DNA from: Roseovarius sp.
GTDB lineage: Bacteria; Pseudomonadota; Alphaproteobacteria; Rhodobacterales; Rhodobacteraceae
Assembly: GCA_029212365.1 (NCBI GenBank)
Contig: JARGOC010000017.1
Coordinates: 24,327 to 88,326 of the forward strand
Length of the DNA stretch: 64,000 nt
Direction: 5' to 3'
Shown: one piece after another, positions 26,399 through 35,987 of the stretch
Numbering within the stretch: the stretch's first letter is position 1
Layout of the letters: every line of letters starts with the position of its first letter
Made by a program: the position numbers and the translations under genes
Notes under the pieces: generated by a model
Seen by the model: the letters and a program-made list of their open reading frames with translations, nothing else
Databases searched by the model: none
Told to the model about the DNA's origin: nothing

Positions 26399-27712
26399 AT
26401 GAAATTGAACCTGTTTGAAGAAATGGGCCTGCCCGGCCTGCTGGTGCAAAAGCTCAGCGCTATGGGCATCGAAGAACCAACCCCAATTCAAAGTCACGCG
26501 ATCCCGCATGCATTGAATGGGCATGATATTATGGGGCTGGCGCAAACCGGCACCGGCAAAACGGCCGCCTTTGGCCTGCCTTTGATTGCGGGGCTGATGC
26601 AGCAACGTGGCAAACCGGCGCCAAAAACAGTGCGCAGCCTGATCCTCGCCCCCACAAGAGAGCTGGCGGGCCAAATCAAAGATGCGCTGATCCCGCTGGT
26701 CGCCGGATCGCCCATCAAAGTGGGTGTTGTTGTGGGGGGCGCGGGCATCAACCCGCAGATCAACCGCCTGTCCAAAGGTCTTGATGTGCTGGTGGCAACG
26801 CCGGGGCGTCTTCTTGATCTGTTGGACCGTCGTGCGCTGACATTGAATGAAACCAGCTTTCTGGTTTTGGACGAGGCGGATCAAATGCTCGATCTGGGCT
26901 TTATCCATGCGTTGCGCAAAATCTCGGGGCTTTTGCCGGCGCAGCGTCAGACCATGTTGTTTTCGGCCACCATGCCAAAACAAATGGAAGAGATCGCCTC
27001 AAGCTATCTGAAAAACCCAAAACGCGTGCAGGTCAGCCCTCCGGGCAAGGCCGCCGATAAGGTCACGCAGGTTGTGCATTTCATTGCCAAGTCGGAAAAG
27101 CCAAACCTGCTGATTGAACTGCTGGACAAGCACCGCGAAGAATTGGCGCTGGTCTTTGGCCGCACAAAACACGGGTCAGACAAATTGGCGCGCAAGCTGG
27201 AGCAGGCGGGTTATTCTGTGGCCGCCATCCATGGCAACAAAAGCCAGGGCCAGCGCGAACGTGCCTTGCGCGCCTTCCGTGAAGGTCAGATCAAAGTGCT
27301 GGTGGCCACGGATGTAGCGGCACGCGGTTTGGACATTCCGGATGTGAAACACGTCTACAACTTCGATTTGCCCAATGTGCCGGAAAACTATGTGCATCGC
27401 ATCGGGCGCACCGCCCGTGCCGGCAAGGATGGCCAGGCGATTGCCTTTTGTTCGCCCGATGAAATGGGCGAGTTGAAGGATATTCAGAAGGTGATGAAGA
27501 TCTCTATCCCCGTGGCCTCGGGCCGCCCGTGGGAAGTTCTGCCCGATCCCAATGCCAAGCCTCAGGGCCGCAAAGGGGGTGGCCCACGTCGTGGTGGCGG
27601 TGGTGGTCAGGGTCGCCCTGGTGGCAAGCCGGGGGGCAGCGCTCCGGGTCAATCACGACGTCGGCGTCGTGGCGGCGGCGGGGGTGGTGGAAACCGCTCG
27701 CAGGCGGCCTAA
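26399..27712 (+). CDS. DEAD-box ATP-dependent RNA helicase
   Basis: A 437-residue helicase with the full motif set: Q motif PTPIQSHAIP, Walker A AQTGTGKTA, PTRELAG, DEAD in VLDEADQML, SAT in FSATMP, DVAARGLD and HRIGRTARAG. The C-terminal 60 residues are a Gly/Arg-rich RNA-binding tail, as in RhlE-type proteins. The ATG at 26399 follows ATAAGGAT and matches family N-termini (MKLNLFEEMGL); the upstream 68 codons of open frame look non-coding. A likely role is ribosome assembly or RNA turnover in the cold. Confidence 0.95.
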   Translation: MKLNLFEEMGLPGLLVQKLSAMGIEEPTPIQSHAIPHALNGHDIMGLAQTGTGKTAAFGLPLIAGLMQQRGKPAPKTVRSLILAPTRELAGQIKDALIPLVAGSPIKVGVVVGGAGINPQINRLSKGLDVLVATPGRLLDLLDRRALTLNETSFLVLDEADQMLDLGFIHALRKISGLLPAQRQTMLFSATMPKQMEEIASSYLKNPKRVQVSPPGKAADKVTQVVHFIAKSEKPNLLIELLDKHREELALVFGRTKHGSDKLARKLEQAGYSVAAIHGNKSQGQRERALRAFREGQIKVLVATDVAARGLDIPDVKHVYNFDLPNVPENYVHRIGRTARAGKDGQAIAFCSPDEMGELKDIQKVMKISIPVASGRPWEVLPDPNAKPQGRKGGGPRRGGGGGQGRPGGKPGGSAPGQSRRRRRGGGGGGGNRSQAA

Positions 27713-27721
27713 GACATGATC

Positions 27722-27752
27722 AAACCCCCGCCCTGAAAATGGGTGGGGGTTT
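27722..27752. terminator. Rho-independent terminator of the DEAD-box gene
   Basis: AAACCCCCGCCC (27722-27733) pairs with GGGTGGGGGTTT (27741-27752), with one G-U pair, followed by TTTCTTT. It lies 10 bp after the helicase stop. Confidence 0.85.
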
Positions 27753-27860
27753 TTCTTTGGGAATGCCGATGTGTTGCCCGAATAACAGGCCTTTAAGGCG
27801 CTCGCAGCGCGTTGCACATTGTGCTGATCTTAAACAGTGCTGATCTTAATCAGGCAAGGG

Positions 27861-29108
27861 TTAAACCAGATCCGGTTCGCGGCCAAATCGGTTGGCCACG
27901 CGGGTTACGGTCAACCCCTGTACCACAATTGAAAAGATGACGATCACATAGGTGCAGGTCAGGATCAGTGGCTTCCATTCATTGTCTGGCAGGCTTAGTG
28001 CCAAGGCAACCGAGATACCGCCCTTTAACCCGCCCCATGTCATCACCGGGATCACATCATTGGCAAAGTCGCGAAACGGGCGAAGCAAGAGCACCGGTAT
28101 GGCCACAGCCGTCAAGCGCGCCACCAGCGCCAGCCCGATGGCCAGCACGGCTGACACCAGATAATCAGTCTCAAACGCCACGGCGAACACCTCAAACCCG
28201 ATCAGCAGGAACAAAACCGCGTTAAGGATTTCATCAATCAACTGCCAAAAGGCATCAACGTATCTTCGGGTTTGTTCGGACATGCCATGTTTGGCGCCGA
28301 CATCTCCAATCAACAGGCCGGCACAGACAGCCATGATCGGGGCCGACACATGCAGATAGACCGCCAGTTCATAGCCCCCAAAGGCCAGCCCCAAAGTCAG
28401 CAGAACTTCTAATGAGTGGTCATCAATTTGGCGCATAACCCGGAACGTCAGCCAGCCCAGCACAATACCGAGGACCGCGCCGCCCAGGGCCTCTTGGACA
28501 AACAATATCGCCGCGCCTTCCAGACCGCTGGCGTGATGATCGCCCGTCGGAAAGGCAATGCCGACCAGAACAAGGAACACAACATAACCAACACCATCAT
28601 TAAACAGGGATTCGCCGGCAATTTTGGTTTCGAGCGATTTGCGCAAATTGGCCTCACGCAGCACCCCCAGAACGGCCACCGGATCTGTGGGTGAAATCAG
28701 GGAGCCAAACACCAATGCCATCAGCAAGGGCATGCCCGAAATCCAGCTGAACCCGACGCCAAAAACAACCGTGGACAGGCCCACCCCGATGGTGGCCATC
28801 AAGAAAACAACGCGCCATTGCTCACGCAGATCGCTGAGTTTTACATGCAAAGCGCCGGCAAACAGCAATAACCCCAACATGCCCTCCAGCAATGCGTCAG
28901 AAAAATCAATGCCCAGGATCACCGATCGCATGGTTTCAGCAATGATCAGCTGTGGCCAGATCAGATCCGTGATCAACACCCCGAATGAGGCAAACAATGC
29001 CACCACCATAATTCCGATCGCCGAGGGCAACTTGAGGAACAGATAGTTGATCGCTCCAAAGATCCCGGCCAACACAATCAGTAGAGAGGCGATTTGAAGG
29101 ATGTTCAT
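27861..29108 (-). CDS. Sodium/proton antiporter, CPA1 family (NhaP-like)
   Basis: A 415-residue inner-membrane cation/proton exchanger with about twelve hydrophobic helices. The conserved ion-binding region FGSLISPTDPVAVLGVLRE and GESLFNDGVGYVVFLVL (with the NDG acidic pair) is clear, as is the late MTWGGLKGGISVALALSLP block. The C-terminus is short, without a regulatory domain. A role in Na+ and pH homeostasis fits a marine bacterium. Confidence 0.93.
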   Translation of the reverse strand: MNILQIASLLIVLAGIFGAINYLFLKLPSAIGIMVVALFASFGVLITDLIWPQLIIAETMRSVILGIDFSDALLEGMLGLLLFAGALHVKLSDLREQWRVVFLMATIGVGLSTVVFGVGFSWISGMPLLMALVFGSLISPTDPVAVLGVLREANLRKSLETKIAGESLFNDGVGYVVFLVLVGIAFPTGDHHASGLEGAAILFVQEALGGAVLGIVLGWLTFRVMRQIDDHSLEVLLTLGLAFGGYELAVYLHVSAPIMAVCAGLLIGDVGAKHGMSEQTRRYVDAFWQLIDEILNAVLFLLIGFEVFAVAFETDYLVSAVLAIGLALVARLTAVAIPVLLLRPFRDFANDVIPVMTWGGLKGGISVALALSLPDNEWKPLILTCTYVIVIFSIVVQGLTVTRVANRFGREPDLV

Positions 29109-29170
29109 CTGTGCTATGTTCCTTGTCGAGTTGACGTCCTGCCTAGCATGGGCGTGCCGTTCGAGCCAGC

Positions 29171-29869
29171 CTATGTGCGCTGGATGTCGGCCCAGATCGG
29201 CAAATGATCCGAGGCCACACGTGCAGGGCGTTCGGTGAATGTGCCTGAGGCGTTTGCCGCCACTTCAGGGCTGAGTGCGAACCGGTCCAGCCGCGCCACG
29301 GGGCGGGCTGCTGGAAAACTGGGCGGGGTGCGGATAAACGCCACACCCTGAGCAGTGGCATCAAGGGCAGCGCCGCTGCCCCAATCGTTAAAATCCCCTG
29401 CCAAAACTGTGGGCAAGGCGGGCATCTTGGCCAACGCGCGCATGATCGTGGCCACTTGCATCAGGCGAAACGGCCGGATCAACCCCAGATGCAGGCCAAC
29501 CACGCGCAATGGCCCGATGGGGGTATCCAGATCGGCGCAGACGGCGCCACGCGGCTCTAATCCCGGCAGCTCAATATGTGAGGTGGTTCGTACAGTAACA
29601 CTGCTGCGCGCCAGCATTGCGTTGCCATGCCAGCCAAGCGATCCGCCGGGGGCACCAAAGGGCAGTATATGCCAGCCATCGGATTCAATCATGTCATGGG
29701 GCAGGGCAGCCGGGCGCGGTGGCATGCGTTTGTCGGCTTCTTGCAGCACCACAATATCTGCTTGCATGGCATTGATAACGCCCAAACTGCGCCCGGGCCT
29801 GCGCCGCAGGTCAAGTCCGACACATTTTTGCAGGTTATAGCTTGCAATCCGAAGGTTAAGTGACGTCAT
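29171..29869 (-). CDS. Endonuclease/exonuclease/phosphatase-family protein
   Basis: A 232-residue EEP-fold hydrolase beginning MTSLNLRIASYNLQKCVG. Visible features are DIVVLQEADKR (metal-binding Glu), VVGLHLGLI, LAGDFNDWGSG (Asp/Asn pair) and the closing SDHLPIWADI (catalytic Asp-His). The start ATG 29869 is chosen because homologues begin at this strand; 49 upstream in-frame codons look non-coding. The substrate (nucleic acid, phospholipid or sugar phosphate) cannot be told. Confidence 0.9.
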   Translation of the reverse strand: MTSLNLRIASYNLQKCVGLDLRRRPGRSLGVINAMQADIVVLQEADKRMPPRPAALPHDMIESDGWHILPFGAPGGSLGWHGNAMLARSSVTVRTTSHIELPGLEPRGAVCADLDTPIGPLRVVGLHLGLIRPFRLMQVATIMRALAKMPALPTVLAGDFNDWGSGAALDATAQGVAFIRTPPSFPAARPVARLDRFALSPEVAANASGTFTERPARVASDHLPIWADIQRT

Positions 29870-29910
29870 GTTAGGTAGATAACACCATGAGTTGAAAGGG
29901 ATGTCACGCG

Positions 29911-30546
29911 ATGTTCTCAGAACAGACCTGGCTGGTACGAATAATCTGGCTTGCTCTTCTGGCGGTGGCTGGGGGCGCGGCCTTTGAGGGGCGTTGGTCC
30001 CTTGGGTTTGTAGCACTTGCCACGCTGGCGTTATCTTTGGCGCCGGTGGTTGTGGCGAAATGGGCCAATGTCATAGTGCCACGCAGCTTTATGGCCGCCA
30101 TCGTGTTGTTTGTTGGCGGCACGGTGTTTCTGGGCGAAGTCTATGACTTTTATGGGCGCTATTGGTGGTGGGACATCGCCATGCACGGCGGCTCGGCCAT
30201 CGGATTTGGGTTGATGGGGTTTGTGTTGGTTTTCATGATGTTTCAGGGTGATCGGTTTGCCGCCCCGCCGATTGCCGTCGCCTTTTTCGCCTTTTGCTTT
30301 GGCATCACCATCGGTGTTGGCTGGGAGGTGTTTGAATTTACCATCGATCATGTCTTTGCCCAGAACATGCAGAAATCCGGCCTTCGGGATACAATGGGGG
30401 ATTTGATTGTTGATGCGTTGGGTGCTTTTATTGGGGCCGCAGCGGGATTTGGCTATTTGAAGGGCCTTGCCTACGGCGGGCTTCCGTCGGTTCTGGATGA
30501 ATTTATCCGCAAGAACCCACGCCTGTTCAAGCGATTCAAGAAATAG
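29911..30546 (+). CDS. Polytopic membrane protein, DUF2238/YjdF-like
   Basis: A 211-residue inner-membrane protein with about six hydrophobic segments and conserved polar motifs inside them: YDFYGRYWWWDIAMHGGSA near residues 77-95, GWEVFEFTIDHVF near 135-147, and DTMGDLIVDALGA near 156-168. This arrangement matches the YjdF/DUF2238 family as I recall it; the function is unknown. It ends 3 bp before the convergent selO gene. Confidence 0.8.
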   Translation: MFSEQTWLVRIIWLALLAVAGGAAFEGRWSLGFVALATLALSLAPVVVAKWANVIVPRSFMAAIVLFVGGTVFLGEVYDFYGRYWWWDIAMHGGSAIGFGLMGFVLVFMMFQGDRFAAPPIAVAFFAFCFGITIGVGWEVFEFTIDHVFAQNMQKSGLRDTMGDLIVDALGAFIGAAAGFGYLKGLAYGGLPSVLDEFIRKNPRLFKRFKK

Positions 30547-30548
30547 GT

Positions 30549-31970
30549 TCAGGTTCCGCAAAAGGTGGCTTGGACAACTTCGCTTGGCGAAGGCGGGCGC
30601 ATCAGATCGGCGCTGTCAGGTTGATCCTCAAAGGGGCGCGCCAAAACCCGCAGCAAACGATCCATCGGGGCATAATCGCCCGCGACTGCACTTTGGATCA
30701 TCTGCTCAATCTGGTGATTGCGCGCAATGAATGCGGGATTGGTGCTGTGCATTCTGGCCTCTGCGCCGGTTTCAGACCCAATGCGCGCTTTCCAATCGAC
30801 CTCCCAAGCATCAAACGCCTTGGGATCAAGGAATTGATCCCGCGCCTTATCCGTCCCCAGAGCACGCAAAGTGTTGGTGAAATCCGCGCGGTTGTCAGCC
30901 ATGCGGCTTAACAGATCAAGGATCAGTGGCTCATCCTCCGGGGTGGCCGTTTCAATCCCTATCTTGCGTCCCATCATGGCGTGCCACTGCGATTGGATCA
31001 GATCGGGCATGGCATGCACAGCGGCGGTGAAATCCTCAACTGCTTTGTCAGCATCAGGCATCAGCAACACCAGACAGGTGGCCAGCTGCGCCATGTTCCA
31101 GACAATCACATTGCGTTGGTTATCAAAGGCATAGCGCCCCTGAGCATCAATCGAGCTGAACACTTTGCCCGGCTGATAGGCGTCGAGATAGGCACACGGG
31201 CCATAGTCAATCGTTTCGCCCGAAATTGTGGTGTTGTCGGTGTTCATCACCCCGTGGATAAATCCAACTGACATCCAACTGGCAATCAGTTTGGCTTGTC
31301 TGGCGATAACGGCCTTCAGAAAGGACGTCGGACCATCCGCATCCGGGTAATGACGGGCAATCGTGTACTCCAGCAAGGCTTGCAAACTGGTCGTATCGCG
31401 GCGGGCCGCAAAATACTGGAACGTGCCCACGCGGATATGGCTGGCGGCCACACGGGTCAGAACTGCGCCGGGCAGGGCGCCTGTTTCGCGGTACACCGGC
31501 TCGCCAGTTTTCACGGCTGCCAAGGCCCGGCTGGTGGGGATCCCAAGGGCATGCATTGCCTCGCTCACCACATATTCGCGCAGCACTGGCCCCAACCAGG
31601 CGCGCCCGTCCCCTCGGCGCGAATAGGGCGTTGGGCCAGAGCCTTTGAGCTGAATGTCATAGCGTTGCCCATCCGGGGCCAGAACCTCACCCAGCAGGTT
31701 GGCCCGGCCATCGCCCAACTGAGGGGAAAAGCCCCCAAACTGGTGCCCGGCATAGGCCTGTGCCAGTGGATCGGCCCCGCCCGGTACCTGATTGCCCGAA
31801 AAGACCAGCGCCATATCTGCATTCGTCCCCTCGGTGATGCCCAAATCTGCAGCCAGCGGGGCGTTGAACCTGATCAACTCTGGGGCCTTCACAGGCATGG
31901 GGTTCAGCCGCGTGTAAGCCGTGCTGGGCAGGCGGGCGTAGGTGTTATCAAAGGGAATGTGCAAACTCAT
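30549..31970 (-). CDS. selO: Protein adenylyltransferase SelO (UPF0061)
   Basis: A pseudokinase-fold enzyme that transfers AMP to protein Ser/Thr/Tyr, linked to redox stress. The 473-residue product shows QFGGFSPQLGDGRANLLGEV, the ATP-site LKGSGPTPYSRRGDGRAWLG and LREYVVSEAMHALGIPTSRAL, and the metal motif GVMNTDN near residue 240. The C-terminus ends in FCGT, so a single near-terminal Cys takes the place of the selenocysteine in some SelO proteins. The start MSLHIPFDNTYARLP is at ATG 31970. Confidence 0.94.
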   Translation of the reverse strand: MSLHIPFDNTYARLPSTAYTRLNPMPVKAPELIRFNAPLAADLGITEGTNADMALVFSGNQVPGGADPLAQAYAGHQFGGFSPQLGDGRANLLGEVLAPDGQRYDIQLKGSGPTPYSRRGDGRAWLGPVLREYVVSEAMHALGIPTSRALAAVKTGEPVYRETGALPGAVLTRVAASHIRVGTFQYFAARRDTTSLQALLEYTIARHYPDADGPTSFLKAVIARQAKLIASWMSVGFIHGVMNTDNTTISGETIDYGPCAYLDAYQPGKVFSSIDAQGRYAFDNQRNVIVWNMAQLATCLVLLMPDADKAVEDFTAAVHAMPDLIQSQWHAMMGRKIGIETATPEDEPLILDLLSRMADNRADFTNTLRALGTDKARDQFLDPKAFDAWEVDWKARIGSETGAEARMHSTNPAFIARNHQIEQMIQSAVAGDYAPMDRLLRVLARPFEDQPDSADLMRPPSPSEVVQATFCGT

Positions 31971-32065
31971 GGTGCTAACATAGGTGCTAAGGCACATTTG
32001 GCCAGAGCGATGGTACTACAATTTATGGTATTGAACGGCTGCCCGCACTTACCTACCTTCAAGGT

Positions 32066-32401
32066 ATGATACGCGGCATCCGAAACCTGATTGAACGGCA
32101 AATCCAAAAAGCCCGGCTTGAAGGCAAGCTGGATGGGCTGGAAGGCGAAGGTAAACCATTGCCTGACCACCCTGAAGAGGCATTTGTCAGCACCGGTGAT
32201 GCGGTCGGATTTCGGATGATGGCGCAAGCGGGCGTTGTTCCCAAGGAAATTGAGATCAAAAAGCAGATCGCAGCGCAGCATGCGCATCTGAAAACCCTGA
32301 CAGACGCCGCCGCACGCAAAACTGCCATGGCAGAGCTTGCCAAGCTGGAAATGCGCTATGGGATCGCCACTGAAGCGCGTAAGAAATTCATGAAAGAATA
32401 A
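32066..32401 (+). CDS. DUF1992-family protein (DnaJ-subfamily C28-like domain)
   Basis: A 111-residue soluble protein whose first half, IRNLIERQIQKARLEGKLDGLEGEGKPLP, is the DUF1992 signature; the second half is helical and charged. The same domain occurs in eukaryotic DNAJC28. Its function is unknown. It lies between two convergent or divergent enzyme genes and looks monocistronic. Confidence 0.88.
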   Translation: MIRGIRNLIERQIQKARLEGKLDGLEGEGKPLPDHPEEAFVSTGDAVGFRMMAQAGVVPKEIEIKKQIAAQHAHLKTLTDAAARKTAMAELAKLEMRYGIATEARKKFMKE

Positions 32402-32405
32402 GGGC

Positions 32406-32852
32406 TTACAGCTTGCGGCTCATTAGCATGTAACGCTCACGTGGTTCAAAGTGCAGCTTTTCATAGAGCTTACGGGCAGATGTGTTCTCGCGGTCCACCT
32501 CAAGATGCAAGGCGCGCAGCCCCGCACCGGCCAGCGCCTTGGGTATGCTGATCAATACCTCAGTGCCAATCCCACGGCCACGCACGGCAGGGCGGATGTA
32601 GATCTCATCCAGAAACCCATCCAGCCCGCCAAATTCCACCGACCAGCCAAAACTAACAATCACATAGCCAATGGGCGCGCGGCCCGGCCCGATCAAATAG
32701 ATCGCCCCATGTGGCGAGCCATCCAAAAGCGGTGCAATCGCCGCCCGGCGGGTCACGTCATCCTGGGTGATGTCCTCTTCGGTGTGAAAATCCGCCACCA
32801 GACGCACAACGCGGTCAATGTCATCGGGTTTTGCCAGGGTCAACGCGGTCAT
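32406..32852 (-). CDS. GNAT-family N-acetyltransferase
   Basis: A 148-residue acetyl-CoA-dependent acetyltransferase. The acetyl-CoA loop is IRPAVRGRGIGTEVL near residues 87-101, preceded by the core strand GYVIVSFGWS and followed by HLEVDRENTSARKLYEKLHFEP, the typical GNAT C-terminal half. The substrate is unknown. Its start overlaps the nucleoside hydrolase stop by 4 bp, so they form one transcript. Confidence 0.9.
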   Translation of the reverse strand: MTALTLAKPDDIDRVVRLVADFHTEEDITQDDVTRRAAIAPLLDGSPHGAIYLIGPGRAPIGYVIVSFGWSVEFGGLDGFLDEIYIRPAVRGRGIGTEVLISIPKALAGAGLRALHLEVDRENTSARKLYEKLHFEPRERYMLMSRKL

Positions 32853-33790
32853 AATCGGGCCAGCCTTTCCGTAAGAAGATCAAAAAACCCATCTGCATTC
32901 AGATCGCCGATGAACACTGCATTGGGGGCGTTTTGGGTGACGCCCCACCAATCAGCCACAGTCATGCCCATGGTTAGCTCGGACGTGACCTCAACCTGAA
33001 CATTCACATGGCGCCCTGAAAACAGATCAGGCCGGATCAGATAGGCGGTCACACATGGGTCATGCAAAGGAGCGCCGAGGGTGCCATATTTTTCACGGTC
33101 GTAGCGCTCAAAAAACTCGGTCATCTGGGCAACCGCGATGCCGACAGGCGTGCCAAGGGAGCGAAACGCGGCGTTACGCTCAACCGTGACCAGCGCCTTG
33201 TGGGTGACGTCCAGCGGCATCACAATCAGCGGCACACCAGAGCGAAACACAATGTCAGCCGCCTGTGGGTCCACATAAATATTGAACTCGGCCGCAGGGG
33301 TGACATTGCCCACCTCAAAATATGCGCCCCCCATGAGGATGATTTCCTGCACCTTATCAATGATATCCGGGGCATTGTTAAACGCAGTGGCGATATTGGT
33401 AAGCGGTCCGATGGGACACAGCGTGACCGTGCCCGGCGCATGGGCGCGCAGGGTTTCAATGATAAATTCAACCGCATGTTGATCCTGCAACAGCATCTGT
33501 GGCTCAGGCAGGTCAGGCCCGTCCAGCCCCGTCTTGCCGTGCACATATTCCGCCGTTACCAGATCACGGCCCAGCGGTCTGTCGCACCCGGCATAAATCG
33601 CCACATCGCGGCGCGTGGCCAGTTCACACACCATCCGCGCATTGCGCGTTGTCAGTGGCAGCGCCACATTTCCCGCCACACAGGTGATGCCCAGCAGGTC
33701 GATCTCCTCAGGTGAGGCCAGCGCCAGCAGAATCGCCACGGCGTCATCCTGGCCGGGGTCGGTATCAATAATGATCTTTCGGGGGGGCAT
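32849..33790 (-). CDS. Nucleoside hydrolase (inosine-uridine preferring type)
   Basis: Cleaves the N-glycosidic bond of ribonucleosides to base and ribose. The Ca-binding signature IIIDTDPGQDDAVAI stands at residues 5-19 and the late ligand region DPCVTAYLI near residue 245; EFNIYVDPQAADIVF is the central family block. The length of 313 residues is typical. The ATG at 33790 is used, since 79 upstream in-frame codons are non-conserved. It is coupled to the GNAT gene. Confidence 0.94.
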   Translation of the reverse strand: MPPRKIIIDTDPGQDDAVAILLALASPEEIDLLGITCVAGNVALPLTTRNARMVCELATRRDVAIYAGCDRPLGRDLVTAEYVHGKTGLDGPDLPEPQMLLQDQHAVEFIIETLRAHAPGTVTLCPIGPLTNIATAFNNAPDIIDKVQEIILMGGAYFEVGNVTPAAEFNIYVDPQAADIVFRSGVPLIVMPLDVTHKALVTVERNAAFRSLGTPVGIAVAQMTEFFERYDREKYGTLGAPLHDPCVTAYLIRPDLFSGRHVNVQVEVTSELTMGMTVADWWGVTQNAPNAVFIGDLNADGFFDLLTERLARL

Positions 33791-33914
33791 GTGGGCCTCA
33801 TCTGTGTGGTGGGCACCATGCTGGGCGGGGGCCAGATTGTCCACCACCACACAGATGATTATGCGCTTTGCCGCCGATTTCGCTTCTCCGATGGGCGGGC
33901 CGGCGCAAGGATGC

Positions 33915-34733
33915 CTAGCCGTTTTTCTCTTCGGCTTTGGCGCGATCCCACAGCGCGTCCATTTCGGCCAGATCAGAGTGCTCGGGGCGTTTGCCTTGCT
34001 CGGCGAGGAATGCCTCGATCCGCTCAAACCGGCGGGTGAATTTGCCGTTGGCCCGGCGCAGGGCGGCTTCGGGTTCTACCCCCATGTGGCGTGCCAGATT
34101 GGCCATGACAAACAGCAAATCGCCAAATTCTTCTTCGACTTCATTTTGGGTCAACTCGCTTGCGGCCTCTGTCAACTCGGCGACTTCCTCGGTGATTTTA
34201 TCCAACACCTGATCGACCTCGGGCCAGTCAAACCCAACCCGTGCAGCGCGTTTTTGCAATTTTGCGGCCCGTAACAGGGCAGGCAACCCCACGGCCACAC
34301 CATCCAGCGTCCCTGTTTGGGCCTTACCGGCGCGTTCATCCGCTTTAAGCGTTTCCCAATCGCGGGTTTGCTGCTCGGCTGATTTATCGCGGCTTTCATC
34401 GCCAAATACATGCGGATGACGCGCAATCATTTTAGCACTAATACCGTCCGCTACCTGATTGAAATCAAACAGGCCTTTCTCATCGGCGATCTGTGCGTGA
34501 AACACCGATTGCAGTAACAGGTCGCCCAGCTCGTCGCGTAGCTCATCCCAAGCCTCGCGTTCTATCGCGTCGGCGACTTCATAGGCCTCTTCAATTGTGT
34601 AGGGCGCGATGGTGGCAAAATCCTGCTCAATGTCCCACGGACAGCCGGTATCAGGATCGCGCAACCGGCGCATAATGGCGATCAGACGGGGCATCCCACC
34701 ATGTGGGTCATGAATAGTTTGATCGTCGGCCAT
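33915..34733 (-). CDS. mazG: Nucleoside triphosphate pyrophosphohydrolase MazG
   Basis: House-cleaning enzyme hydrolysing NTPs to NMP and PPi. The 272-residue product has two MazG domains: the first around LRDPDTGCPWDIEQDFATIAPYTIEEAYEVADAI and ELRDELGDLLLQSVFHAQ; the second around residue 190 with EEVAELTEA and EEEFGDLLFVMANLARH, the EExxD metal-binding motif. It starts MADDQTIHDPHGG. Minus strand, upstream of the nucleoside hydrolase. Confidence 0.96.
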   Translation of the reverse strand: MADDQTIHDPHGGMPRLIAIMRRLRDPDTGCPWDIEQDFATIAPYTIEEAYEVADAIEREAWDELRDELGDLLLQSVFHAQIADEKGLFDFNQVADGISAKMIARHPHVFGDESRDKSAEQQTRDWETLKADERAGKAQTGTLDGVAVGLPALLRAAKLQKRAARVGFDWPEVDQVLDKITEEVAELTEAASELTQNEVEEEFGDLLFVMANLARHMGVEPEAALRRANGKFTRRFERIEAFLAEQGKRPEHSDLAEMDALWDRAKAEEKNG

Positions 34734-34935
34734 TGCAGCGCGCCTCTATTTGAGATTGAGTGAGTTTTGACGCCCAATCAAACAGGAGTCCAGAGCATGG
34801 CGGTGATCAACCGCATCGCGGTTTCGCCAATGATTTGATGGCCTGGTGCTGGCCCTTGCATGGAGTAATCGCGCCGGTGCGACCAGCATAGGGACAGAAC
34901 CGGTTCAGTTCGGCGGGATAAAATGGAGCATTATC

Positions 34936-35904
34936 ATGGCATTATCGGATGCAAAGAACCAAGTTGACCTGGGGTTCACGCGCAAGCAATTGAAGGGGCA
35001 AGCCTATGAAAATGCCTTTGGCGGTGCGACGTCATTTCTGCGCAGGCGCTACACCAAAGACCTGACCGGGGTTGATATTGCGGTGACCGGCGTGCCGTTT
35101 GATCAGGCCGTTACACACCGCCCAGGCACTCGGTTTGGCCCTCGCGCTATCCGCGAGGCCAGCGCCCTGCAACCTTTTGATGCGCCCTACGGGTGGGATG
35201 GCTATGATCCGATGGAGGAGTTGAACATCATTGATTACGGCGATCTCAGCTTTGATTATGCCGATATTCCGTCCTTTCCCGGCGCATTGCAGGCGCATAT
35301 CAAAACCATTCTGGATGCCGGGGCGGCCAGTATCACTCTGGGAGGGGATCATTATATTTCTTTTCCGATTCTAAGGGCTTACGCCGAGAAGTTCGGGCCA
35401 GTGTCATTGCTGCAATTTGATGCGCATTCCGATACCTGGCCGGATGATGACATGGCCCGGGTGGATCATGGAACAATGTTTTACAAGGCCGTGAAGGAAG
35501 GGCTGATTGATGTTAAACGCTCGGTTCAGGTGGGTATTCGCACAACCAACCCGGACACTTTGGGTGTAAACACCATTGACGCCCGCGAGGTGCATGAACG
35601 TGGCCCTGTGAAAACAGCAATTAAAATCAAAGAGATACTGGGCGATGCTCAGACATATCTGACCTTTGATATTGACGGGCTGGACCCGGCCTTTGCCCCC
35701 GGAACCGGCACGCCGGTTTGGGGTGGGCTGACCAGTGGGCAGGCGTCCATTATCCTGCGTGATCTGGCCGGGATCAATATGATCGGCGGGGATGTGGTTG
35801 AGGTTTCTCCACAATATGACGTGTCCGGTGCCACGGCCGTGGCTGGGGCACATGTGGCGATGGAATTGCTGTGTTTGTGGGGGTGGACCCGCCGCAAAGG
35901 GTAA
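34936..35904 (+). CDS. speB: Agmatinase
   Basis: Hydrolyses agmatine to putrescine and urea; a binuclear manganese ureohydrolase of 322 residues. Metal ligands are seen in GGDHYISFP, QFDAHSDTW and TFDIDGLDPAFAPGTGTPV. The ATG at 34936 (MALSDAKNQVDLGF) is used; an open frame 30 codons longer lacks conserved sequence. Other ureohydrolases such as guanidinobutyrase share these motifs, so the exact substrate is inferred. Confidence 0.9.
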   Translation: MALSDAKNQVDLGFTRKQLKGQAYENAFGGATSFLRRRYTKDLTGVDIAVTGVPFDQAVTHRPGTRFGPRAIREASALQPFDAPYGWDGYDPMEELNIIDYGDLSFDYADIPSFPGALQAHIKTILDAGAASITLGGDHYISFPILRAYAEKFGPVSLLQFDAHSDTWPDDDMARVDHGTMFYKAVKEGLIDVKRSVQVGIRTTNPDTLGVNTIDAREVHERGPVKTAIKIKEILGDAQTYLTFDIDGLDPAFAPGTGTPVWGGLTSGQASIILRDLAGINMIGGDVVEVSPQYDVSGATAVAGAHVAMELLCLWGWTRRKG

Positions 35905-35987
35905 TGCAGTGTTTCGGTCGGCCAGAGGTTTGAGTCGGCAGGTTGTGAACACCTGACGTTAATAATGACCAACAAAGGGATGATGCT

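Noticed and set aside
31296..32069. 257-codon plus-strand frame antisense to selO
   Set aside because: SelO motifs are intact on the minus strand; this frame has no recognisable domain.
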